From Chloroflexota bacterium (GTDB lineage: Bacteria; Chloroflexota; Anaerolineae; B4-G1; SLSP01): a stretch of 5,163 bases of DNA. Position 1 is the first letter of the stretch. Each line of letters starts with the position of its first letter. Positions 1 through 5,163 of this stretch are shown here, one piece after another. The position numbers and the translations under genes were made by a program. A model generated the notes under the pieces. The model had not been told where the DNA came from. It did not search any database and worked only from the letters and a program-made list of their open reading frames with translations. The stretch spans positions 1-5,163 of the forward strand of contig JAAZNO010000373.1 of NCBI GenBank assembly GCA_012798275.1, read 5' to 3'.

Positions 1-808
1 CGATGGCGACCAGCGCGACCTCGGCTTCGAGCGTCGCCTCGCCCTTCGGCCCGATCACGCGGACGGCGACTCCTGCTGCGGTCCTGGTAAGGCTTTCGAC
101 GCGGGTGGATTCCAATGTCTTGATTTTCTGCCGCTTAAGCGCCCGGGCCAGCTCCCTGGCGGCGTCCTCGTCTTCCGCCGGCAGGAGGTGCTCGAGCATT
201 TCCACCACCGTCACCTGCGCGCCGTAAGCGGCCCAGATCGTGGCGAATTCTAATCCAATCGGCCCCGCGCCGATGATGACGGCGGAGGCGGGCAGCTCAC
301 GGCGCTCCAGCGCGTGGCGGGCAGTGAGAATCGTCTCGCCGTCGGCCTCTACGCCGGGGATAAGCCGCGCCCGCGAGCCGGTAGCCAGGATAATGTGCGG
401 CGCTTCGAGCGTCTGCACGCCGTCCTTCGCGGCGATCTCGACGGTAGTAGGCGAGGTGAGCCGGCCCACGCCCCACAGCACGTCAATGGCATGGCTCTGC
501 ATGAGGAGTTCCACGCCCTTGACCAGGCGCGCGGAGATTTTGCGGCTGCGCTCGACGGCGGCGGCGTAGTCCAGGGTCACATTCTCCGCCGTGAAACCGA
601 ATTCCTTGCCGCCGCCGGTGACCAGGCGAGCGATTTCGGCGTTACGCAAGAGCGCCTTGGTGGGGATACAGCCCCAATTCAGGCACACGCCGCCCAGATG
701 CTCACGCTCCACCACAGCGGCCTTCAAGCTCAGCTGCGCAGCGCGGATCGCGGCCACGTAGCCGCCGGGGCCTCCGCCGAGGATCATCACGTCATAGGAT
801 GGGGTCAT
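1..808 (-). CDS. lpdA: Dihydrolipoamide dehydrogenase (E3), 3'-truncated by the window edge
   Basis: This flavoenzyme reoxidises the dihydrolipoyl groups of 2-oxoacid dehydrogenase or glycine cleavage complexes and reduces NAD+ in the cytoplasm. The ATG at 808-806 opens a frame that stays open for 269 codons to the window edge; the family is usually about 460-475 residues, so the C-terminal part, including the dimerisation domain with its His-Glu dyad, lies outside. Visible in order: the FAD-binding GGGPGG at residues 11-16, the redox disulfide C42-LNWG-C47 followed by IPTK, the ATGS turn at 142-145, and the NAD-binding GAGPIGLEF at 180-188. AAGGAG ends six bases before the ATG and supports this start. 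The gene lies 55 bases after the endonuclease stop on the same strand, so read-through from the restriction operon is possible. The CxxxxC spacing separates it from mercuric or thioredoxin reductases and fits lipoamide dehydrogenase; glutathione reductase-like relatives are a less likely alternative. The symbol is assigned from family motifs. Confidence 0.93.
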   Translation of the reverse strand, partial: MTPSYDVMILGGGPGGYVAAIRAAQLSLKAAVVEREHLGGVCLNWGCIPTKALLRNAEIARLVTGGGKEFGFTAENVTLDYAAAVERSRKISARLVKGVELLMQSHAIDVLWGVGRLTSPTTVEIAAKDGVQTLEAPHIILATGSRARLIPGVEADGETILTARHALERRELPASAVIIGAGPIGLEFATIWAAYGAQVTVVEMLEHLLPAEDEDAARELARALKRQKIKTLESTRVESLTRTAAGVAVRVIGPKGEATLEAEVALVAI

Positions 809-814
809 CGTCAA

Positions 815-820
815 CTCCTT
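815..820 (-). promoter_or_regulatory. Ribosome binding site of lpdA
   Basis: Read on the minus strand this is AAGGAG, with six bases between it and the ATG at 808-806. It fixes the lpdA start and gives the gene its own translation initiation, independent of the upstream endonuclease gene. Confidence 0.8.
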
Positions 821-828
821 TGTCTGGC

Positions 829-863
829 AAGCCGTTCACTCGATCAGAAAACGGTGAAGGCTT
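829..863. other. Imperfect inverted repeat (hairpin) between endonuclease and lpdA genes
   Basis: On the plus strand AAGCC (829-833), one unpaired G (834) and TTCAC (835-839) face GTGAA (854-858) and GGCTT (859-863) across a 14-base loop. This gives a ten-pair stem with one bulge. On the minus strand the stem begins directly after the endonuclease stop codon (866-864) and no U-run follows it, so it is not a standard intrinsic terminator for the genes here. On the plus strand it is followed by a short T-rich run (TTTATT). It could be an mRNA 3' stabiliser or processing site, a weak attenuator between the R-M genes and lpdA, or chance. The base pairing is seen; any function is inference. Confidence 0.4.
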
Positions 864-1877
864 TTATTGCGTTACAGGTTGCATACATAGCCAACGGGTA
901 AGCGAAACCATGTGAGCTTCGTCGTTTAAATTCGCGGCATTGGTGAGTTCGCCACTCTGCAATAGCCCCCAGATTTCATCTGCCATGCTCTCTTCTATGG
1001 CCCCGCCGATGAAAAAGACATGCGGTGTGCAGTTCATACGGCTAAAAGAGCCACGAATACGACGCAAGGCCGAAAAACCAGTCTTCCAATGCTCGTCCGC
1101 ACCAGCCGGGTCAATGCCGCCTTTCAGTTCACCAAGCGCCAGATAAAGCTCCGGCGTGGCGTAAATTTGTCTGGCCAGGGAATGATCAGCAAAATCTTCC
1201 TCACGACTGTCAAACAAGCACAGGTCTACACTTTTCCCCCGATTGCCTTGAAGGGCTTCTGCCTCGTTCTTGATGAGAGGGATTTTGCGGTTGAAGAGCA
1301 ACACGCGATGCTGATCTCGAACTTGCCAGCTGAAACCACGCAGGTCGTCTACAACAGGCGCTTCGATGTGACTTCGCCATTTGCCACTGACGCCCTGTAG
1401 CCAATGATAGGGACGTCCCGCGAGGCTCAAATCTGCAATGATGTAGCGTATCAGGCGACGTTGCGCCCATGTCCCTGCCAGATTCCTGATTTTACCGCCA
1501 AGCGTGTCCCCACGAACCAGCAAGAATCTGTACACCAATTCTTCAACGAATTTATCGCCCGCTGGCTCCAAAAAGTTTTGGATAAATTCACTGATTATTT
1601 CAGCATAATCTTCCTGACGTAAATGCACCAACGCTTTATTCGACACGCCCGCGGCGGTCAACAATGCGGACTGTATGTCAGCAATGGCCAAAAGATCTTG
1701 TGGGGCGCGAGCCCGCGCTGCTTTTACACGTAAAGTGCGCGCTTCGACAACAAACGGATCCGCCAATTTGTTCTTTTCAAGAGCAGCAGCCACAAAGCCG
1801 GCGCGGGTGACTTCATAAGTAGTGACAAGATCGTGACTACCGGTGAGGTGATCCAGATAAGGCGGGGAGGCACTCAT
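864..1877 (-). CDS. Type II restriction endonuclease, AvaI/BsoBI family (predicted specificity CYCGRG)
   Basis: This predicted homodimeric, Mg-dependent enzyme should cut unmodified DNA at C^YCGRG, leaving four-base 5' extensions. I chose the ATG at 1877-1875 (337 residues). It overlaps the methyltransferase TGA as ATGA, has GGAG six bases upstream, and its N-terminus (YLDHL, then [10 protein letters not shown]) lines up with that of BsoBI as I remember it. An upstream in-frame ATG at 1901 would add eight residues without a better ribosome site. Family signatures: NFLEPAG (101-107), RGDTLGG (122-128), the catalytic Asp in VDLCLFD (D218), and [17 protein letters not shown] from 249, giving E250 and K252. 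H263 corresponds to BsoBI His253, and D256 to Asp246. Near the end comes [12 protein letters not shown] (306-317). Length is close to BsoBI (about 320). No active-site residue is missing, so it looks functional. GC is clearly lower than in the flanking housekeeping genes. Specificity comes from homology only. Confidence 0.93.
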   Translation of the reverse strand: MSASPPYLDHLTGSHDLVTTYEVTRAGFVAAALEKNKLADPFVVEARTLRVKAARARAPQDLLAIADIQSALLTAAGVSNKALVHLRQEDYAEIISEFIQNFLEPAGDKFVEELVYRFLLVRGDTLGGKIRNLAGTWAQRRLIRYIIADLSLAGRPYHWLQGVSGKWRSHIEAPVVDDLRGFSWQVRDQHRVLLFNRKIPLIKNEAEALQGNRGKSVDLCLFDSREEDFADHSLARQIYATPELYLALGELKGGIDPAGADEHWKTGFSALRRIRGSFSRMNCTPHVFFIGGAIEESMADEIWGLLQSGELTNAANLNDEAHMVSLTRWLCMQPVTQ

Positions 1878-3274
1878 CGCTTTCTCCATACATACACACA
1901 TTTCCGCAGAGGCTCGCGCCCATGTTTGCCCATTTGTTGGCTGCTGTTCCCTTTACCGTCAGGCAGGACAAGGATATTCTCTATGGTAAACCCTAACCTT
2001 TCGGCAAAACTGGAAAGGATCAAATCCACGGAGATGCTCGCACCGGCATACCGTACGTTGTCGTTGACCATGAACAGCGGCGCACCAGAGCGCAACACCC
2101 GAGCACATTCTGCAATGACGCAAGCCATCTCGTAAAAATAGCCCCGCACCATGCGCGGAATCCCGGCGTTGTTGAGCTCCCCTGTTTGCTTGAGTCCTTC
2201 CAAATAACGTAAGATGGCCTGAAACAACGCTTGATCGTCTGCAACGCTGAGCGCTTCGCCCCAACCGGCGTGAATGCTCAGCAGATCTTTGGCGCGATTT
2301 TCGACCGTAGCGCTAAGCAAGGTTTGACGCAGTTCCAGCATTCCCCGCTCTCCAACCCCCAATAATGCAAGTTCAAGCGCATAAGTGCGGGTGTAATCAT
2401 AGCGATTGCAATAGGGCGGGGAAGTAATGATGCCGCTGTAGGCAGCACCCGGTAACGTGGGCAACAATTCCAGGCAGGAGCCGCAATGTAATGTAATCGC
2501 GCCATTGCGCGTCGGTTGGGCGAAAAGATCAAGTTGCATTGGCGGCATGGTGACATCGGCAACGATCTCGCCGATCTTTTCGGCGATCGCCGGGCCGAAA
2601 TCCAAGATCTCGCCTTTATCAAAGCGCTTTTTGCCTCTCATCCTGCCAGAGCGGTAATCCCACCGTAAATATTGCCCATCCTTGCGGGTGTAACTCACGC
2701 TTTCCAAAATGCATAGCAGCGCAAAACGCAGCACGGCCTGGACCTGAGGAGCTTCGCCAGATAACGCGCCCAGGTAACGCTCAATGGCCTCTTGCGCAGG
2801 CGCAGGGTAGGCGCCGCGCGTGATGCGCAATTCCGGCAGGGCGACGCGGTCAGCGCTGCGCTCCCAGGGTTTCTCAACGGCCCAAACACGCAAGCGCTCG
2901 AAATCTTCAGGCGTAAAGGCGCTCTCCAACAACAATTTTGTCTGGATGATCTGCGGTCCTATCGGCAACAATTCGATGCCGTCTGCATCCAGACCATGAG
3001 CGGCGGCAGCAAAAAGCGCCGTCCCGCTGCCGGCGAAGGGATCGAGCAACGGGCCTTCGTGGATCGCATATGTGGAGAGCAAATATTCGACCAAAGCAGC
3101 AGAAAAGGCCTCTTTGTACTTGTACCAGCGATAAATAGGACGAGACTTGTTCGCCTGAAAGCTGACCAACGACCGATTCAGCTGCGGGCGCAACGCAATT
3201 TGCGGTTGGAAATGCGCTTGCAGTTCGGCATCCAACCGCTCAATCTCGTCCAAAACAGATTGCTGGCTTGTCAT
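1874..3274 (-). CDS. Type II DNA methyltransferase, probably cytosine-N4, cognate to the AvaI/BsoBI-type endonuclease
   Basis: It transfers a methyl group from S-adenosylmethionine to an exocyclic amino group of the target base and should protect CYCGRG sites from the adjacent endonuclease. The ATG at 3274-3272 (466 residues) is preceded by AGAAGGAG at an eight-base spacing; starting at 3367 instead would overlap the upstream gene and add 31 residues of non-family-like sequence. The AdoMet-binding motif DPFAGSGT is at 78-85 with a following acidic GIELLP (99-104). The catalytic TSPPY is at 284-288, then RVLRSG (392-397) and a C-terminal [11 protein letters not shown] (453-463). Motif I thus precedes the catalytic motif by about 200 residues, the reverse of the common beta-type m4C order, leaving room for a target-recognition region between them. 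TSPPY favours cytosine-N4 over adenine-N6 (usually DPPY/NPPY), and the AvaI and BsoBI methylases are described as N4-cytosine type. Its TGA overlaps the endonuclease ATG. The base modified is inferred, not shown. Confidence 0.9.
   Translation of the reverse strand: MTSQQSVLDEIERLDAELQAHFQPQIALRPQLNRSLVSFQANKSRPIYRWYKYKEAFSAALVEYLLSTYAIHEGPLLDPFAGSGTALFAAAAHGLDADGIELLPIGPQIIQTKLLLESAFTPEDFERLRVWAVEKPWERSADRVALPELRITRGAYPAPAQEAIERYLGALSGEAPQVQAVLRFALLCILESVSYTRKDGQYLRWDYRSGRMRGKKRFDKGEILDFGPAIAEKIGEIVADVTMPPMQLDLFAQPTRNGAITLHCGSCLELLPTLPGAAYSGIITSPPYCNRYDYTRTYALELALLGVGERGMLELRQTLLSATVENRAKDLLSIHAGWGEALSVADDQALFQAILRYLEGLKQTGELNNAGIPRMVRGYFYEMACVIAECARVLRSGAPLFMVNDNVRYAGASISVDLILSSFAERLGFTIENILVLPDGKGNSSQQMGKHGREPLRKCVYVWRKR
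1884..1887 (-). promoter_or_regulatory. Ribosome binding site of the endonuclease, inside the methyltransferase gene
   Basis: On the minus strand GGAG is followed by six bases (AAAGCG) and then the ATG at 1877-1875. It lies within the last codons of the methyltransferase, so re-initiation after the TGA at 1876-1874 is likely. This site decides between the three in-frame ATGs (1901, 1889, 1877) in favour of the last. Confidence 0.7.
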
Positions 3275-3282
3275 GCACCCGG

Positions 3283-3290
3283 CTCCTTCT
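3283..3290 (-). promoter_or_regulatory. Strong ribosome binding site of the methyltransferase
   Basis: Minus-strand AGAAGGAG lies eight bases before the ATG at 3274-3272, in the 22-base gap after the small protein gene. It rules out the longer start at 3367, which would overlap the upstream coding region. Its strength relative to the shorter GGAG of the endonuclease would favour modification over restriction. Confidence 0.8.
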
Positions 3291-3296
3291 ACGCCG

Positions 3297-3608
3297 CTAC
3301 ACCCCTTCTGCCCCCAAATCGGCGCGGATTTCGGCGAGCATAGCGTCACAGAGAGCCAGCTCCGCAAGTTCCTCGGCGATGCACCCTTCGGTGTACATCA
3401 CTACCGATTCGAGCACCTCGACGTGGATCCGCCAGGCGTCGCGGCTGTCTTCATCTATGGCCTTCGGGAGCAAGCGCCGGGCAATCTCCAGTTCATAGCG
3501 CTCGTGCTCGATCCTATTTTCCAAACGTGCGAGTTTTTTGCGGGCGCGTTTGGCGCGTTTCTCCCACTGCTGCAATACGGTTTCCTTGATCACCAGTGCT
3601 GTCGCCAT
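3297..3608 (-). CDS. Small charged, probably helical protein of unknown function (103 residues)
   Basis: I do not recognise a family. The frame runs from an ATG at 3608-3606 to a TAG at 3299-3297, with GGGGAGG seven bases upstream, so it is very likely translated. The protein is almost proline-free (one Pro, residue 48). A strongly basic helix ([12 protein letters not shown], 17-28) leads into a mixed-charge segment (29-60) that looks like a coiled coil or helical hairpin, then an acidic, Ala/Leu/Glu-rich second half. There are two cysteines (76 and 87), no signal peptide, no membrane segment, and no helix-turn-helix that would make it an R-M controller (C) protein. It starts 38 bases after cmk and ends 22 bases before the methyltransferase. 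Sampled rows are about 58-67% GC, closer to cmk than to the R-M genes. It may therefore be a host gene bordering the insertion rather than part of the cassette. A nucleic-acid-binding or oligomerising role is possible but unsupported. Confidence 0.7.
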   Translation of the reverse strand: MATALVIKETVLQQWEKRAKRARKKLARLENRIEHERYELEIARRLLPKAIDEDSRDAWRIHVEVLESVVMYTEGCIAEELAELALCDAMLAEIRADLGAEGV

Positions 3609-3615
3609 TCCCTTA

Positions 3616-3622
3616 CCTCCCC
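3616..3622 (-). promoter_or_regulatory. Strong ribosome binding site of the small protein gene
   Basis: Minus-strand GGGGAGG sits seven bases before the ATG at 3608-3606. It is close to the full anti-Shine-Dalgarno complement and is the main reason to accept this unrecognised frame as a real gene. Confidence 0.75.
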
Positions 3623-3646
3623 ACTAACTGGATCCATAACACGTGC

Positions 3647-4345
3647 TCACGCGGACGCCTTGCAGGCGCAGGCGTCTACCAGCTGTTCCGCCGCGGCGAG
3701 CATCTGCTCGATGCTCAGGGCGGTCGTGTCGAAGAGAATCGCGTCCTCCGCCGGGCGCAACGGCGCGGCCTCACGGCTGCTATCTATCTCATCGCGGCGG
3801 CGAATTTCCTGCAGGATCTGCTCATAGGAAGAAGGACAGCCTTGCTGCAGGCGATCCCGCAAGCGACGCCGCGCGCGCGCTTCTGCCGAGGCGACGACGT
3901 AGATCTTGAGGTCCGCATCGGGCAAGACGACCGTGCCAATATCACGCCCGACCATGACGACGTGCCCCGGCGCCGCAATCCGCCGCATCTGCCGGGTAAG
4001 TGCCGCGCGGACTCCGGGATAGGCCGAGACCGGGGAGACGGCGCGATCTACGTCGGGCGTGCGAATCGCCCAGGTGATGTCGGTGTTCCCAATTCTGACG
4101 GTGTACTGCCGTCCGTCCTCCTCTGCAGGTGGAAAAACGTCAATCTTCACCTCTTCCGCCAGGAGGGTGATGCGCGCCTCATCGGTGATCGCCACCCCTT
4201 GCTGTAAAGCCGCCCAGGTGACGGCGCGATACAACACGCCGGTATCGAGGTAGAGGTATGAAAGCCGCTGCGCCAGGTAATATCCGAGCGTGCTTTTGCC
4301 TGAAGCGGCCGGCCCATCTATGGCAATGGTCGAAGGTCTGCACAT
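3647..4345 (-). CDS. cmk: Cytidylate kinase
   Basis: This cytoplasmic enzyme phosphorylates CMP and dCMP with ATP to CDP and dCDP, in pyrimidine nucleotide salvage and supply. The 232-residue product matches the usual bacterial length (about 220-230). The P-loop GPAASGKS is at 11-18. LDTGVLYRAV at 33-42 is the nucleotide-monophosphate-binding segment. VGRDIGTVVLPDA follows in the middle, as in the family, then the Arg-rich lid (ARARRRLRDR). The RRRDEIDSSRE and PLRPAEDA segments near the C-terminus are typical of the CMP-binding end. The ATG at 4345-4343 lies three bases after the rluB stop; the nearest purine-rich site (AAGAGG, 4358-4363) is 12 bases away and inside rluB, so initiation probably relies on coupling to rluB translation. 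The rluB-cmk order is widespread in bacteria and fits a housekeeping operon. The last codons contain a GC-rich inverted repeat (3654-3676) with no T-run. Confidence 0.95.
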   Translation of the reverse strand: MCRPSTIAIDGPAASGKSTLGYYLAQRLSYLYLDTGVLYRAVTWAALQQGVAITDEARITLLAEEVKIDVFPPAEEDGRQYTVRIGNTDITWAIRTPDVDRAVSPVSAYPGVRAALTRQMRRIAAPGHVVMVGRDIGTVVLPDADLKIYVVASAEARARRRLRDRLQQGCPSSYEQILQEIRRRDEIDSSREAAPLRPAEDAILFDTTALSIEQMLAAAEQLVDACACKASA

Positions 4346-4348
4346 CGT

Positions 4349-5163
4349 CTACGGACGCCTCTTCTTCCGCTCCGAGGGCCGTGAGGCACGAGCGGAGTTG
4401 CGGCTGCGCGAAGCCGGCGCCTTTCTGGAGTCGGCCCGCCGCTCCGGGCGAGGGACGCGCTGGCCCGTGAGCAGTTTGACCTCGCCGGCCGTAAGCGGCC
4501 GCCAACGCCCCGGCACCAGATCGCCGAGCTTGAGCGGCCCCATCTCCACGCGGATCAGCCGCAGCACCGGATGGCCCAAAGCGGCGGCGACACGGCGCAC
4601 CAGGTGATTGCGCCCTTCGTGGACGGTGATGCGCAACCACGTCTCGCCGTGCGTCTGCGATTCGATTTCGACCTTGTCGAAGCGCGCCGGACGACCATCC
4701 AGCACGATGCCCCGCCGCCAACGCTCCAGCGTCTCCGCCGTCGGCTCGCCGCTGATGAGGGCGCGATACACGCGCGGGTGCTCGTACCGCGGATGGGTCA
4801 GCCGTTGCACGAGGTCTCCATCGTTGGTGAGCAGGATCAACCCCTCGCTCTCATAATCCAAGCGCCCGACGGGGTAGATGCGCTCGGGAACACGCACCAA
4901 ATCCAGGACCGTGCGCCGCCCGTGAGGATCCCGCACGGTCGAAAGCACCCCCTGCGGCTTATGCAGCATGATGTAGGTATAGGTCGGCGGCTTGTACCGC
5001 AGGGTCTCGCCGTCCACGGCAATCTTTTGAGTCTGCGGATCGGCGCCGTCGCCCAGCCGGGCGAGCTTGCCGTCCACCATCACGCGGCCCTCTTCGATGA
5101 GTTTTTCACACGCACGGCGAGAGCCATACCCCGCGCGCGCCAGTATCTTTTGCAAACGTTCAG
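4349..5163 (-). CDS. rluB: 23S rRNA pseudouridine synthase (RluB/RsuA family), 5'-truncated by the window edge
   Basis: It isomerises a specific uridine of rRNA to pseudouridine; RluB acts on helix 89 of 23S rRNA, whereas RsuA acts on 16S. An N-terminal S4 RNA-binding domain (LQKILARAGYGSRRACEKLI onward, about 50 residues) precedes the synthase domain with LHKPQGVLST, the catalytic motif GRLDYESEGL (Asp codon at 4858-4856), and RNHLVRRVAAALGHPVLRL. The only near-start in the window is a TTG at 5155, but the frame stays open upstream as Glu-Arg before that Leu. The family begins Met-(Ser)-Glu-Arg-Leu-Gln-Lys, so the true start is probably one or two codons beyond the window. The C-terminal tail of about 40 residues is Arg/Lys/Ser-rich and looks disordered, a common RNA-binding extension. 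It ends three bases before cmk. RluB is preferred over RsuA, RluE or RluF because of the cmk neighbour; the exact target uridine is inferred. Confidence 0.9.
   Translation of the reverse strand, partial: ERLQKILARAGYGSRRACEKLIEEGRVMVDGKLARLGDGADPQTQKIAVDGETLRYKPPTYTYIMLHKPQGVLSTVRDPHGRRTVLDLVRVPERIYPVGRLDYESEGLILLTNDGDLVQRLTHPRYEHPRVYRALISGEPTAETLERWRRGIVLDGRPARFDKVEIESQTHGETWLRITVHEGRNHLVRRVAAALGHPVLRLIRVEMGPLKLGDLVPGRWRPLTAGEVKLLTGQRVPRPERRADSRKAPASRSRNSARASRPSERKKRRP

Noticed and set aside
314..901. Plus-strand open frame of 195 codons over lpdA
   Set aside because: It is antisense to a gene with clear FAD, disulfide and NAD motifs, and its product has no recognisable domain.
1878..1901. 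Endonuclease starts at 1901 or 1889
   Set aside because: The ATG at 1889 overlaps the GGAG site and neither has its own ribosome site; the ATG at 1877 has ideal spacing, the ATGA overlap and the family N-terminus.
3275..3367. Longer methyltransferase start at 3367 (31 extra residues)
   Set aside because: It overlaps the small protein gene and lacks a good ribosome site, while 3274 has AGAAGGAG at eight bases and begins where family-like sequence starts.
3297..3608. Small protein as an R-M controller (C) protein or Vsr-like nuclease
   Set aside because: There is no helix-turn-helix pattern, no C-box-like repeat before the R-M genes and no nuclease motif; the sequence looks like charged helices.
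3623..3646. Possible extended -10 promoter (TGTTATGGA on the minus strand) upstream of the small protein gene
   Set aside because: Only a partial -10 match with no convincing -35 element at the right distance.
3654..3676. GACGCC/GGCGTC inverted repeat with an 11-base loop at the end of cmk, considered as a terminator
   Set aside because: It lies within the last codons, the stem is only six pairs and no T-run follows, so it is easily a by-product of GC-rich codons.
3596..4207. Plus-strand open frame of 203 codons over cmk
   Set aside because: Antisense shadow of cytidylate kinase with no ribosome site or family features.
4179..4721. Long minus-strand open frame of 180 codons crossing cmk and rluB
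   Set aside because: Arg/Ala/Gly-rich translation typical of an out-of-frame reading of GC-rich DNA; it is covered by two well-supported genes.

Overview
All six genes in this window lie on the minus strand, so transcription runs from right to left. In that order they are: a 5'-truncated rRNA pseudouridine synthase (RluB/RsuA type), cytidylate kinase (cmk), a small uncharacterised charged protein, a DNA methyltransferase, an AvaI/BsoBI-family restriction endonuclease, and a 3'-truncated dihydrolipoamide dehydrogenase (lpdA). The gaps between coding regions are 3, 38, 22, -4 (an ATGA overlap) and 55 bases, so the whole stretch could be co-transcribed. No strong promoter or rho-independent terminator interrupts it by eye.

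The organism is a bacterium with GC-rich housekeeping genes. The rluB-cmk pair is a common bacterial arrangement, often found downstream of scpA-scpB. The dehydrogenase has a CLNWGC redox-disulfide signature that I associate with Chloroflexota-like sequences. That assignment is a weak inference; nothing here fixes the phylum.

Right part (about 3647-5163) is core metabolism and RNA modification: rluB modifies 23S rRNA and cmk makes CDP/dCDP. Left part (1-808) is core carbon metabolism: lpdA is the E3 subunit of 2-oxoacid dehydrogenase complexes or a glycine cleavage component. Between them sits a type II restriction-modification module at 864-3274, with the methyltransferase first and the endonuclease second, translationally coupled by ATGA. 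Sampled 60-base rows in this module are about 37-62% GC, against about 67-70% in cmk and rluB. This fits a horizontally acquired cassette placed between housekeeping genes.

The endonuclease keeps all the recognisable catalytic residues of BsoBI (Asp, Glu-X-Lys and the unusual His), so the predicted recognition sequence is CYCGRG. The methyltransferase carries the TSPPY signature of amino-methyltransferases, probably cytosine-N4, and should protect the same sequence. The 103-residue protein between cmk and the methyltransferase has a very strong ribosome binding site and no family that I recognise. It is the only truly unexplained gene here. I see no CRISPR array, tRNA, rRNA, insertion sequence or attachment-site repeat, and no stretch over 300 bases lacks a gene. 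The R-M system belongs to a known family, so I do not claim an undescribed system.
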